DNA from: Bacteroidota bacterium
Lineage (GTDB): Bacteria > Bacteroidota > Bacteroidia > Chitinophagales > Chitinophagaceae
NCBI GenBank assembly: GCA_023411775.1
Contig: JAEYOL010000247.1
Location: 1 to 20,953 of the forward strand
Direction: 5' to 3'
DNA: 20,953 nucleotides
Each line of letters starts with the position of its first letter. The first letter of the stretch is position 1. A model generated the notes under the pieces. That model saw only the letters and a program-made list of their open reading frames with translations, searched no databases and was not told the origin of the DNA. The translations under genes and the position numbers were made by a program. Of this stretch, positions 1 to 7,363 are shown piece after piece.

Positions 1-64
1 TGCCTGTAAACATCTGTGGGCCTGGAAAGACAATGCACCGGTGGAGGTAAAGAAGAAGAAATAG
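1..64 (+). CDS. 3' end of an unidentified protein (partial)
   Basis: An open frame enters from the left edge and ends at the TAG at 62-64. It gives about 20 residues, ending in WAWKDNAPVEVKKKK. The lysine-rich tail looks like a natural C-terminus and the next + strand gene is far away. Too little is present to name a family. The frame could in principle be chance, but the lack of any other reading in this corner and the codon use favour a real gene end. Confidence 0.45.
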   Translation, partial: ACKHLWAWKDNAPVEVKKKK

Positions 65-172
65 TTAAGAGATAAGCCGTAACATAGTTTGTATATTTTG
101 AAAAAAGTTTACGAACCCGATCGGTTCATGTTTTTGGAGAGCCAATATTTTTTCGCTGCGTAATTTATTCCG

Positions 173-217
173 GCAACCAAAACGTCGTGCCTGCGGTTGC
201 TACCAAAACGCCGCCTG
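173..217. repeat. Imperfect direct repeat of about 20 bp
   Basis: Two similar units, 173-193 and 199-217, share the core ACCAAAACG followed by a CCTG end. They sit in the spacer between the left-edge gene and the epimerase stop codon. The repeat may be chance, or debris of a small repeated element. No function can be assigned. Confidence 0.3.
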
Positions 218-232
218 ATGGGGCTGGGTCCC

Positions 233-1354
233 TTACACCACAACTTTTTCCAGCCGGCTCAGCCATTCCTCACTGACACGTGCACCAAGGCCGGGGACTT
301 CGGGGACTTTGATAACCCCGTTTTTTTCATAGATGATACCGCCGGTTACAGGGTCTTCGCTAAACATGAGACAGGTATCAAAATCAAAATGCTCAATGAT
401 CGGGCTGCACAATGAAAAATGAGCGAAAGCGGTCATGGCCAGCCTCGACTCCATAAATGCACCGACCTGGAGGTGTATATTGGCTTTTTCCGCCAGTTTT
501 ACCATTTTCAGAGCTTTGAAAATACCTCCTGATTTTCCCAACTTGATATTCATATAGTCGCAGGCCTGGAGCTGGATCAGCCTTTCCGCATCGTGTTCGT
601 CACCACAACTTTCATCACTCATGATCGGTATTGGGCTTTGTTGTCTCAATTTGGGCAATTCCATAAATGCCCACCTGGGTATGGGTTCTTCACAGTGCTG
701 GATGCCGAATTGATCCAAAGCTTTTAAGGTTTCGAGTGCTTCGTCCGGCTGCCAGCCCTGGTTAGCATCGATCCGCAAAGGAATCTCATCGCCTACGGCA
801 TCGCGGATCGCTCTTATGCGTTCCACATCTGTCGGGCCATGTTTACCCAGTTTGATCTTTATAGCCGGGTAACCTTCCTGCTTGATCTTCACCGCATCGG
901 CGGCCATCTTTTCCGGGTCACCAATGCTTACGGTGTAGTCGGTGACAATTGTTTTTGTATTATCTCCACCAAGGAATTTATAAAGCGGTAGCCCGGCATT
1001 TTGCGCTGCGATATCATACAGGGCGATATCAAATGCGCTCTTGATGCTATTGTTACCATAGATCAGGCGATCCATTTCGGCTACCCGTTCTTCAATATCC
1101 AGGGCATTCTTTCCTTTGAACAGTTGGGCAAAATATTGTCCCACCACAAAACCCGTGTCCATGCTCTCACCATTAATGCTCATAAAAGGACTGCATTCTC
1201 CATAGCCTGTGATACCTTCTTCGGTATAAATGATCACCAAAACATTTTCAGCAGCAGGAATGGGGCCAAGGGATATTACAAAAGGTTCTTTGAGCGGGAC
1301 AAAAAGTTTATACAGTTCTATTTTTTGGATCCGAAGCGTTTCATGCCTGTTCAT
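233..1354 (-). CDS. Dipeptide epimerase (enolase superfamily, L-Ala-D/L-Glu epimerase-like)
   Basis: Predicted cytoplasmic enzyme that inverts the alpha carbon of the second residue of a dipeptide by Mg-assisted proton transfer. From the ATG at 1354 it has 373 residues, the family's usual size: an N-terminal capping domain of about 120 residues, then a TIM barrel. Visible catalytic features are the KIK pair (K166, K168), metal ligands D196 (DANQGW), E222 (EEPI) and D247 (SDES), and the second general base K271 (NIKLGKSGG). The DxD pair D324/D326 (DFDTC) is the mark of dipeptide epimerases within the muconate-lactonizing subgroup and binds the substrate amino group. A TTG 12 nt upstream is in frame but ATG is preferred. 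It lies just downstream of the small outer-membrane protein gene and probably shares its transcript. Substrate (Ala-Glu or a more hydrophobic dipeptide) cannot be read from sequence alone. Confidence 0.9.
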   Translation of the reverse strand: MNRHETLRIQKIELYKLFVPLKEPFVISLGPIPAAENVLVIIYTEEGITGYGECSPFMSINGESMDTGFVVGQYFAQLFKGKNALDIEERVAEMDRLIYGNNSIKSAFDIALYDIAAQNAGLPLYKFLGGDNTKTIVTDYTVSIGDPEKMAADAVKIKQEGYPAIKIKLGKHGPTDVERIRAIRDAVGDEIPLRIDANQGWQPDEALETLKALDQFGIQHCEEPIPRWAFMELPKLRQQSPIPIMSDESCGDEHDAERLIQLQACDYMNIKLGKSGGIFKALKMVKLAEKANIHLQVGAFMESRLAMTAFAHFSLCSPIIEHFDFDTCLMFSEDPVTGGIIYEKNGVIKVPEVPGLGARVSEEWLSRLEKVVV

Positions 1355-1373
1355 AAAAAAAATCAAATACGTT

Positions 1374-2042
1374 TTAATCGAAAAGTATCCGGGCGCCTAA
1401 ATTGATAGAGCCGGTAAGCGGAGCATCGTTATTTACAAATAAGTACCTACTGGGATAGCTTGTTGTAGCAATCAGCGTTCTTGCTTCGGCGTAAAAATAT
1501 ACATTGCCGCCGGCATATACTTCAAATCCCAGTCCCAGGTCGAAGGTCAATCGTTTGAATTTGTCTTCGCCCGACAAAACCGGCAGTTCAAATTTTGAAG
1601 TGTCGATGCCGACCGAATGCAGGTTTTGAACCCGGCCAAACATCAATCCGAATCCACCATATCCGTATAGATTCCACCCTTCTTCCGCATTAAAAGCCCC
1701 TTTCAGATAACGTCTCCAGCCAACGGAGATATGCCTGTAAGAGAGACTCGCTTTGTTGGTATAATTGATCACCTGTGGCAGAACTGTAGAATCTTTCGCG
1801 GCCGCACTGAGTCGGTTGCTGAATTTACCATTACCGGCGTAGGTAAAAAACAGGTAGAGCCCGTCCCTTTTCGTGAAATGAAAATGCCCAGCTACCGTTT
1901 GCCCGATACACCAGAATTTTTGATCTTTCTTAAAGCTACGTACCACGGTCACATCAGTTGCCATGCTGAACTGTGTTGGTTGCGCCATAGCATGAAATGT
2001 GGAAAGCGTGCAAACAAATAGTATGAGCGTCTTTATTTTCAA
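1374..2042 (-). CDS. Secreted or outer-membrane beta-barrel-like protein, unknown function
   Basis: I do not recognise a named family. Read from a TTG at 2042, the protein (222 aa) starts with a clean signal peptide, MKIKTLILFVCTLSTFHAMAQ, cut after AMA or AQ. The mature part has alternating aromatic beta strands (for example GLYLFFTYAG, NVYFYAEART) and ends in a strand with a terminal aromatic-acidic pair (GARILFD), which suits a small outer-membrane barrel. The open frame continues to a GTG at 2087, but the terminator at 2101-2137 lies only about 13 nt before that GTG, and the extra residues would bury the signal peptide, so the TTG is preferred. It ends 19 nt before the epimerase ATG, suggesting a two-gene transcript. 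A role in dipeptide uptake is possible only by context. Confidence 0.7.
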   Translation of the reverse strand: MKIKTLILFVCTLSTFHAMAQPTQFSMATDVTVVRSFKKDQKFWCIGQTVAGHFHFTKRDGLYLFFTYAGNGKFSNRLSAAAKDSTVLPQVINYTNKASLSYRHISVGWRRYLKGAFNAEEGWNLYGYGGFGLMFGRVQNLHSVGIDTSKFELPVLSGEDKFKRLTFDLGLGFEVYAGGNVYFYAEARTLIATTSYPSRYLFVNNDAPLTGSINLGARILFD

Positions 2043-2100
2043 GTAATGAAATTGCTGTGCAATGTTAAGAATTTTAAGCTCTATCACCCAAGCCCATAGT

Positions 2101-2137
2101 ATAAAACAAAACCTTTCCCCAAAAGGAAAGGCTTTGT
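2101..2137 (-). terminator. Rho-independent terminator after the S46 peptidase gene
   Basis: A perfect 7-bp stem (2112-2118 with 2125-2131) with a 6-nt loop is followed, reading the minus strand, by TTTTGTTTTAT. It begins about 20 nt past the peptidase stop codon. It separates the peptidase transcript from the downstream small outer-membrane protein gene. Confidence 0.8.
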
Positions 2138-2157
2138 TAAACAGTTGTTGGCAGTAT

Positions 2158-4323
2158 TTATTTCACCAGCTTCAATTCCTTTATCAAATGGCCCGCGCCT
2201 CCAAGTTTGTCGATACACCATAACACATAGCGTATGTCTACATTGATGGTACGGTTCAGGTCCTTGTCAAAAGCTAGCTTATGACTCAATGCTTCGTAAT
2301 TGCCATCAAAGGCAAGCCCGATCAGTTCGCCTTTACCATTCAAAACTGGCGATCCGGAATTACCACCGGTGATATCGTTGCTGCTGATAAAACCGATAAC
2401 CAGGTCGTTTCTTTGTTTGTCGATATATTGGCCAAAATCCCTTTTCTTAAAAAGTTCGATTTGCTTTTCCGGCAGGTCAAACTCATAGTCACCGGGTTTG
2501 TATTTTTCCAGTACACCTTTGGAAGTGGTGACGTAGTCATAAAATACAGCATCGCGGGGGCGATATGATTTCACAGCGCCATAACTCACCCGCATGGTGA
2601 AGGTCGCGTCTGGATACATCATCTTTGCCTTCGCGGGATCCATTTCCATGATGCCTTTGAGATAAAGCCGTCCCAGTTCATTGTTTTGTGCCTGGAATTG
2701 ACTGTAATAGGGGGCATATTTGCTGCTATAGTTATCGTAGAACGCACTGGCGTGTGCAAAAGCTGGATCCGATTGCAGCACATTAGCGTCAGGGTTGGCA
2801 ATAAATGCTTTCCACCGGGCATCGTCGAAGATCATTGTCTTGCTAAAGATATCAGACGCATATTTTTTATAGGTCGCTTCGTTATCGAGAGGGCCATACT
2901 GATCCTTTAGACCGCCGTAGAAGCCGATCGGGTGCTGGTCTTTTGGTACATCCTGGTAGAATAGCATGGTTACACTTGCGACAATATTCTCATCCGATCT
3001 TTTATTCTCTTCCGCCAGGAATTCGGTTCTTGCATGGTCAGCTGCTTCCAAAGCTTTTTTAAGATCGCCGGCCGATGAACCGGTTTTGACCAGTGCCGTT
3101 TCGAGTTGCTTCAATGAAGCTGCAAACCCAATTAGCGGGGAACCAAAAATGCCTTCATTTACAAACATGCGATGTTTGGCATAACGAGTCCATGCATCAT
3201 AAGCTTTGCCCCAGTCGGTGAAAATATTTTTGTATTCCGGTTTGTCGGCTGCCCAGGCAATGAATTTCTCCTCAGCTTTTTTCTTCTTGCCATAAATATC
3301 ATATTTGTACAACTGCTTGGTTTCCCCGTCAAAAAATTTCCAGTAGTTGGCAATGCTGGCAAATGAAGAAGAAAGCTTCAGTTTTACAGCAGGATCTTTT
3401 TTCATCTCTTCGAGCATATATTTTAACCTGATATCACGTAGTTTGACGAGGGTGGGGTTGTTGATCTCAGTTGAAAGTTTGATACCATAGGAGCTTTCAT
3501 ACCTATTGGTGCCACCAGGATATCCCCAGATCATTGCAAATTCTCCTTCTTTCACACCTTTGATGGAAACAGGCAGGTACCATTTTGGTTTTAGGGGCTT
3601 ATTCTCTGGTGCATAACGGGCCGGTTTTCCGTCAGGGGAAGTATATACACGAAACACTGAAAAGTCGCCGGTATGTCTTGGCCATTCCCAGTTGTCGGTG
3701 TCGCCTCCGAATTTACCCACAGCTTCCGGGGGAGTACCTACCAGCCGGATATCATGGTAGCGCTGGTAGACGAAAGCCAGGAACTGGTTCCCTTTAAATA
3801 GTGAACTAACACGGGTTTCGATACTTTGGGAAGGATCACTCATCCGGGCGTTGATGGTCGCCAAAACCGATGATTGTTTTTTTGCCCGGTCGGCGGCGCT
3901 CAAACCATTTAAGGAATCGAGTACTTCTTTGGTAACATCTTCAATACGCAACAGAAACTGGACAGAAAGTGATGTAGGAATCTCCTCGGCCCTGCTCTTG
4001 GCATAAAAGCCATTCTGCAGATAGTTATTATCCAGCGTGCTTGCAGAAGCGATGGCATCATAACCACAATGGTGATTGGTAAAAATCATTCCTTCCGCGC
4101 TAACGATCTCACCAGTACAGCCGCCACCGAAAATGATGATCGCATCTTTCAACGACGCTTTGTTGATACTGTAGAGTTGTTCAGATGTCAGTTTTAAACC
4201 TTTTTTGACCATATCACCGTACACCTGTTTTCCGAGTAACATGGGCAACCACATGCCTTCATCAGCAATGGAGCGAAATGCCAGCGTCAAAACCAGGATG
4301 CCGGTTATAAAAAATTTCTTCAT
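2158..4323 (-). CDS. S46 family dipeptidyl-peptidase, DPP7-like
   Basis: Predicted periplasmic serine exopeptidase that releases dipeptides from the N-terminus of oligopeptides. It has 721 residues, normal for S46. Residues 1-20 form a signal peptide, probably cut before DEGMW. The double chymotrypsin fold carries the catalytic His as H85 in TNHHCGYDA, the likely Asp as D220 in WPRHTGDFS, and Ser S656 in GGNSGSPV. The residue 18 after the Ser, which separates DPP7 (Gly) from DPP11 (Arg), is G674 in AFDGNYE. This predicts preference for hydrophobic rather than Asp/Glu P1 residues. The helical domain between about 290 and 560 is the S46 lid that anchors the substrate N-terminus. It is downstream of obg on the same strand, 62 nt apart, with a candidate promoter of its own. 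Start ATG is clear. Confidence 0.95.
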   Translation of the reverse strand: MKKFFITGILVLTLAFRSIADEGMWLPMLLGKQVYGDMVKKGLKLTSEQLYSINKASLKDAIIIFGGGCTGEIVSAEGMIFTNHHCGYDAIASASTLDNNYLQNGFYAKSRAEEIPTSLSVQFLLRIEDVTKEVLDSLNGLSAADRAKKQSSVLATINARMSDPSQSIETRVSSLFKGNQFLAFVYQRYHDIRLVGTPPEAVGKFGGDTDNWEWPRHTGDFSVFRVYTSPDGKPARYAPENKPLKPKWYLPVSIKGVKEGEFAMIWGYPGGTNRYESSYGIKLSTEINNPTLVKLRDIRLKYMLEEMKKDPAVKLKLSSSFASIANYWKFFDGETKQLYKYDIYGKKKKAEEKFIAWAADKPEYKNIFTDWGKAYDAWTRYAKHRMFVNEGIFGSPLIGFAASLKQLETALVKTGSSAGDLKKALEAADHARTEFLAEENKRSDENIVASVTMLFYQDVPKDQHPIGFYGGLKDQYGPLDNEATYKKYASDIFSKTMIFDDARWKAFIANPDANVLQSDPAFAHASAFYDNYSSKYAPYYSQFQAQNNELGRLYLKGIMEMDPAKAKMMYPDATFTMRVSYGAVKSYRPRDAVFYDYVTTSKGVLEKYKPGDYEFDLPEKQIELFKKRDFGQYIDKQRNDLVIGFISSNDITGGNSGSPVLNGKGELIGLAFDGNYEALSHKLAFDKDLNRTINVDIRYVLWCIDKLGGAGHLIKELKLVK

Positions 4324-4345
4324 GGTGATTGTTATTTAGGTGAAA

Positions 4346-4353
4346 CAAACCTA
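4346..4353 (-). promoter_or_regulatory. Candidate -7 box (TAnnTTTG) for the S46 peptidase
   Basis: The minus strand reads TAGGTTTG, an exact match to the Bacteroidota -7 element, 22 nt before the peptidase ATG. I do not see a good TTTG -33 element at the expected distance, so the call is tentative. Confidence 0.35.
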
Positions 4354-4385
4354 CTATAAAATATTATACTCTTTTCAGCCAGTTA

Positions 4386-5387
4386 TTATTCTGTGGGAGT
4401 ATTCAACACTTTCCAAAGCAGGTCTTTTAGTTCCACCAGGCCTTTTTGTGTGACAGAAGAAATAAAAATATGTGGAATATTGGCCGGCAATTCTTTTCTG
4501 ATCCCTTCAGTAAGCTCTTCATCGAGCATATCACTTTTGCTGATGGCTATCACGAATTGCTTGTGCAACAATTCAGGGTTATATTTTTCGAGCTCGTGGA
4601 CCAGGATCTCAAACTCCTTTTTATGATCCGGCGCGTCTGCCGGGATAAGGAAGAGCAGTACCGGGTTACGTTCGATATGCCGTAAAAACCGGTGCCCGAG
4701 GCCTTTCCCTTCTGCAGCACCTTCGATGATACCTGGCAGATCAGCTACGCAAAAACTTTTGCCGTCACGGTATTCAACCATTCCCAGGTTGGGGGTGATA
4801 GTTGTAAATGCATAGTCGGCGATCTTCGGTTTTGCCGCAGTGATCACCGACAGCAGTGTGGACTTGCCGGCATTAGGGAAGCCAACCAATCCAACATCTG
4901 CCAGCACTTTTAACTCCAGGATCTTCCAGCCTTCCTGCCCGGGCAATCCTTTCTGGGCATATTCCGGTGCCTGGTTGGTGGCTGTTGCAAAGTGACTATT
5001 GCCGAGCCCTCCTTTACCACCAGGCATCCAGATGACTTCCTGGCCATCTTTGAGGATCTCAACTTCCTGCTCGCCTGTTTCCTCATCCCGGGCCACCGTG
5101 CCAAGGGGTACCTCAATGATCACATCCTTACCGGCACGACCGGTACTGTTGTTACCACTGCCAGATTCACCATCTTCAGCCAGCACATTTTTATAATACC
5201 TGAGATGAAGCAGGGTCCACAGGTTACTGTTACCTTTCAAAATAATATGTGCACCACGGCCGCCGTCGCCACCATCGGGTCCACCCATCGCTGTAAACTT
5301 GTTGCGCATAAAATGCTTGCTCCCCGCGCCGCCGTGGCCACTCCGGCAGAATATTCTAATTTGATCAACAAAGTTGTTTTTTTCCAC
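4386..5387 (-). CDS. obg: Obg/CgtA GTPase
   Basis: Essential ribosome-assembly GTPase that binds the 50S subunit and links growth to nutrient state. It has 333 residues. The N-terminal Obg domain (about 1-160) is glycine-rich (GHGGAGSKHF, GGPDGGDGGRG, PGGKGGLGNS). The G domain has G1 GFPNAGKS (169-176), switch threonines TT (195-196), G3 DLPG (216-219), G4 SKSD (283-286, a variant of NKxD) and G5 SSV (310-312). It lacks the variable C-terminal extension of some homologues. The start is GTG: a TAG lies four codons upstream in frame, and the next ATG would cut into the conserved Obg fold. It is divergent from the DUF6970-like gene with a 62-nt spacer. No terminator follows it, so some read-through into the peptidase gene is likely. 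Confidence 0.97.
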   Translation of the reverse strand: MEKNNFVDQIRIFCRSGHGGAGSKHFMRNKFTAMGGPDGGDGGRGAHIILKGNSNLWTLLHLRYYKNVLAEDGESGSGNNSTGRAGKDVIIEVPLGTVARDEETGEQEVEILKDGQEVIWMPGGKGGLGNSHFATATNQAPEYAQKGLPGQEGWKILELKVLADVGLVGFPNAGKSTLLSVITAAKPKIADYAFTTITPNLGMVEYRDGKSFCVADLPGIIEGAAEGKGLGHRFLRHIERNPVLLFLIPADAPDHKKEFEILVHELEKYNPELLHKQFVIAISKSDMLDEELTEGIRKELPANIPHIFISSVTQKGLVELKDLLWKVLNTPTE

Positions 5388-5413
5388 GATGGTCTTCTAT
5401 TTGCAACGAATTG

Positions 5414-5421
5414 CAAATATA
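5414..5421 (-). promoter_or_regulatory. Candidate -7 box (TAnnTTTG) for obg
   Basis: The minus strand reads TATATTTG, an exact TAnnTTTG match, 26 nt before the obg GTG. A TTTG lies about 15 nt further upstream, somewhat closer than the usual -33 spacing. Confidence 0.4.
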
Positions 5422-5449
5422 CCATGTCAGTTACCTCAAATACGACACG

Positions 5450-5803
5450 ATGAAGTTTATTTTCCTCATACTGGTGCTGCCGCTTCTCGATCAACAATGC
5501 AAAAAGGAAAAGTCTGGAATCGCAGACAACGAAGTACCAACATGTATACAGGTGAAAATTGACAGTATCAGGGCTCAGCCCGTTTGGAACCCGCCGGCTG
5601 AAGTAAACGAATATGAATATGAAGGCAGGAAAGTCTACCTGTTTTCCAGTCCGTGCTGCGACCAATACAACCAGCTTTTCGACAGCGCCTGTAATTATCT
5701 CTGCTCGCCTTCTGGTGGATATACCGGTAAGGGCGATCAGAAATGTGACGGGTTTTTTGATAACGCCAGGCACCTGCGGCTGGTGTGGAAGGATGAAAGA
5801 TAA
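5450..5803 (+). CDS. Small secreted cysteine-rich protein, DUF6970-like
   Basis: Product of 117 residues beginning MKFIFLILVLPLL, a short hydrophobic export signal, then DQQCKKEK. The Cys could be a lipidation site, but the preceding DQQ is a poor lipobox. The mature region has the pattern VPTCIQVKIDSIRAQPV, NPPAEVNEYEYEGRKVYLF, then SPCCDQYNQLFD, CNYLCSPSGGYTGKGD and QKCDGFF. This matches my memory of the small Bacteroidota DUF6970 family, whose function is unknown. Five to six cysteines suggest disulfides in an exported protein. An in-frame ATG 39 nt upstream is possible, but it would add 13 polar residues before the signal. It is convergent with the SDR gene and ends at a strong hairpin. 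Confidence 0.8.
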   Translation: MKFIFLILVLPLLDQQCKKEKSGIADNEVPTCIQVKIDSIRAQPVWNPPAEVNEYEYEGRKVYLFSSPCCDQYNQLFDSACNYLCSPSGGYTGKGDQKCDGFFDNARHLRLVWKDER

Positions 5804-5809
5804 AAATAA

Positions 5810-5838
5810 AGGGTTTTAGTGTTGACTAAAACCCTTTT
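5810..5838. terminator. Bidirectional terminator between the DUF6970-like gene and the TPP aptamer
   Basis: A perfect 10-bp stem (5810-5819 with 5826-5835) with a 6-nt loop is followed on the + strand by TTTT and on the minus strand by TTTATTTTTAT. It starts 7 nt past the + strand stop codon. On the minus strand it begins 5 nt after the last P1 base of the TPP aptamer. Confidence 0.85.
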
Positions 5839-5840
5839 GT

Positions 5841-5930
5841 CTCTTTTCGTTCCCTTCGCTGGTATTACCCAGATCAGGTATTTATGGGTATATTTCTCAG
5901 ATAAGATTAATCACCCCTGAAAAGAGAGTT
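5841..5930 (-). ncRNA. TPP riboswitch aptamer (THI element), orphan
   Basis: The minus strand carries the conserved THI-box blocks in order: AGGGGTG, CTGAGAAATATACCC, CCTGATCTGGGTAAT and ACCAGCGAAGGGAA. The outer P1 stem closes perfectly over 8 bp: CTCTTTTC (5929-5922) with GAAAAGAG (5848-5841). The P3 region is short. These are the parts needed to bind thiamin pyrophosphate, so the aptamer looks intact. No thiamine synthesis or transport gene follows: the minus strand runs straight into the terminator at 5810-5838, then over the antisense of the DUF6970-like gene. Its 5' end lies 34 nt past the SDR stop codon. Confidence 0.9.
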
Positions 5931-5964
5931 ATTTAGAAGGTACCAAAAACATGCCAACCCGCTA

Positions 5965-6834
5965 TTATCCATTAACGATCTCACCTCCATTGGGATGTAA
6001 GAATTGCCCCGTCATATAGCTGGAATCATTACTGGCCAGGAACAGGTAACTGGGCGCAATTTCCACAGGTTGTCCGGCACGCTCCAGGGGCGTGTCGCTT
6101 CCGTGTTGTGACACTTTTTTGCCTTTGAAACTGGAGGCTATCAGCGGAGTCCAGATCGGACCAGGAGCTACGCCATTCACACGAATACCTTTTTTTGCGA
6201 GATTGGCCGAAAGGCTGCGGGTAAAAGACACGATAGCACCCTTAGTGGATGCATAATCGATCAGCGAGCCGCTGCCACGATAGGCAGTCACAGAAGAAGA
6301 ATTGATGATACAGGAACCTTTTTTCATATAAGGCAGTGCAGCCCTGGTTGTCCATATATATGAATAGATATTTGTTTCGAAGGTCCGTTTCAATTCCCTT
6401 GTGCTGAGTTTTTCGAGTGATTTATTTTCATAGTGAATGGCTGCATTGTTTACCAGGATATCGATTTGACCAAACTCGCGGATTGTTTTTTTCACCGCGT
6501 TGATACAATTGGCTTCCCGGGAAAGATCGCCTTTTATAAGCAGGCAGCTACGGCCAAAATTATCCGCGATGTATTCCCGGGTGTCGCGTGCATCTTTATC
6601 TTCACTCAGGTAAGCGATCGCAATGCTTGCGCCTTCTTTGGCAAATAAAATTGCAACGGCCCTGCCGATGCCACTGTCACCTCCTGTAATTAAGGCCACT
6701 TTGTTTTTTAATCGGTTACTCCCTTTTACTGCAGGGTAATCAAATACAGGGCGCGGTACCATTTGCGATTCCCTTCCTGGTCTTTGTTGTTTTTGAGGCG
6801 GTCGAACCGCTTTCTTCGGGCTGCCTTTCTGCAT
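5965..6834 (-). CDS. SDR-family oxidoreductase, general-stress type (GsP39/YhdF/YghA-like)
   Basis: Cytoplasmic NAD(P)-dependent dehydrogenase of 289 residues. It is a longer SDR with a basic, proline-rich N-terminal extension of about 40 residues ending VFDYPAVKGSNRL, as in the general stress protein 39 and YghA group. The Rossmann glycine motif is TGGDSGIG (50-57). NNAA is at 129-132, N155 is the structural Asn, S181 the catalytic Ser, and Y194/K198 the YxxxK pair. The C-terminal tail PNGGEIVNG is typical of the group. The physiological substrate is unknown; homologues are called glucose/ribitol dehydrogenases. It is divergent from the DUF1328 gene, with a sigma-54-like motif 21 nt upstream. 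Its 3' region holds the TPP aptamer. Confidence 0.93.
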   Translation of the reverse strand: MQKGSPKKAVRPPQKQQRPGRESQMVPRPVFDYPAVKGSNRLKNKVALITGGDSGIGRAVAILFAKEGASIAIAYLSEDKDARDTREYIADNFGRSCLLIKGDLSREANCINAVKKTIREFGQIDILVNNAAIHYENKSLEKLSTRELKRTFETNIYSYIWTTRAALPYMKKGSCIINSSSVTAYRGSGSLIDYASTKGAIVSFTRSLSANLAKKGIRVNGVAPGPIWTPLIASSFKGKKVSQHGSDTPLERAGQPVEIAPSYLFLASNDSSYMTGQFLHPNGGEIVNG

Positions 6835-6855
6835 ATCGTTTTTTATAGAGATCGA

Positions 6856-6871
6856 AGAAATATTTATACCA
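6856..6871 (-). promoter_or_regulatory. Sigma-54-like -24/-12 motif before the SDR gene
   Basis: Minus strand TGGTAT-AAATA-TTTCT, 21 nt before the ATG. It matches TGGCAC-N5-TTGCW at the TGG, A, TT and C positions. It is one of two outward copies in the SDR/DUF1328 spacer. Confidence 0.4.
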
Positions 6872-6944
6872 GATTCTAAAGGAAGCGTTGGGGATTTATT
6901 TCTATAACAAAAAAGCGTGGTTTACTTAATGTGGAATGAATGCT

Positions 6945-6956
6945 GGAAAATTTTCC
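6945..6956. promoter_or_regulatory. 12-bp palindrome, possible operator
   Basis: GGAAAATTTTCC is a perfect palindrome between the two outward-facing motifs of the SDR/DUF1328 spacer. It could be a dimeric activator site, but I do not see the same palindrome in the other spacers. Confidence 0.25.
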
Positions 6957-6988
6957 CCGATTATAGCTATTCCCCTTAGGGTTTATTG

Positions 6989-7004
6989 CGGCATGAATTT
7001 TTCA
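6989..7004 (+). promoter_or_regulatory. Sigma-54-like -24/-12 motif before the DUF1328 gene
   Basis: CGGCAT-GAATT-TTTCA, 68 nt before the ATG at 7073. It is the same pattern as the topoisomerase IB motif apart from the first base, but further from the start codon than the other copies. Confidence 0.35.
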
Positions 7005-7072
7005 TTACATGCATTACCTTATTCGATCTCTATAAAACTGAAATTGATTTAATAATCTTAAAACTAGAAATT

Positions 7073-7234
7073 ATGTTACGTTGGACAGTAATTTTCCTGG
7101 TTGTGGCAATCATAGCTGCAATATTCGGGTTTGGTGGTATTGCTGCTGGGGCGGCCTCCATCGCTAAAATCCTATTCTTCGTTTTTCTTGTATTATTTAT
7201 CGTTTCGCTTTTTGTGGGGCGTTCAAGGGTCTAA
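7073..7234 (+). CDS. Small membrane protein, DUF1328 (YtjA-like)
   Basis: A 53-residue peptide beginning MLRWTVIFLVVAIIAAIFGF, then GGIAAGAASIAKILFFVFL and ending FVGRSRV. This is the two-helix pattern of DUF1328/UPF0391 inner-membrane proteins: tryptophan near the N-terminus, a Gly/Ala-rich turn and a short basic tail. Its role is unknown; such peptides are common in stress-induced gene sets. The frame stays open 29 codons upstream, but that extension is not family-like and the ATG at 7073 fits exactly. It is divergent from the SDR gene and followed by a strong terminator. Confidence 0.9.
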   Translation: MLRWTVIFLVVAIIAAIFGFGGIAAGAASIAKILFFVFLVLFIVSLFVGRSRV

Positions 7235-7265
7235 GAAGGATGGTTTAATACGGAAATATGAAAAT

Positions 7266-7296
7266 AAAAAAACCGGTATTAATAACCGGTTTTTTT
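7266..7296. terminator. Bidirectional terminator
   Basis: A 12-bp stem (7266-7277 with 7285-7296), A-rich on the left and T-rich on the right around ACCGGT, with a 7-nt loop. It serves the DUF1328 gene on the + strand and the small minus-strand gene ending at 7364. Confidence 0.85.
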
Positions 7297-7363
7297 GTTT
7301 GTGAAGGCCTTCATTCCGAAACTCAAGTCTAGCTATTCGCTATGTCATTTCATGGCACCCTGG

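Noticed and set aside
197..415. 72-codon + strand frame at the left
   Set aside because: Mostly antisense to the epimerase C-terminus, with no conserved pattern.
4992..5453. 153-codon + strand frame opposite obg
   Set aside because: Shadow frame caused by the glycine-rich Obg coding region; the obg reading is certain.
5237..5773. 178-codon minus-strand frame downstream of the TPP aptamer, a possible riboswitch target
   Set aside because: It is the antisense of the DUF6970-like gene and of the obg 5' end, has no family-like pattern, and lies beyond the terminator at 5810-5838.
5450..5803. DUF6970-like gene as the target of the TPP riboswitch
   Set aside because: It is on the opposite strand and its 3' end faces the aptamer, so normal cis control is impossible.
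5810..5838. The terminator as the expression platform of the TPP switch
   Set aside because: I could not find an alternative pairing between aptamer bases and the hairpin arms that would make binding and termination exclude or favour each other; it is better explained as a shared terminator of convergent transcripts.
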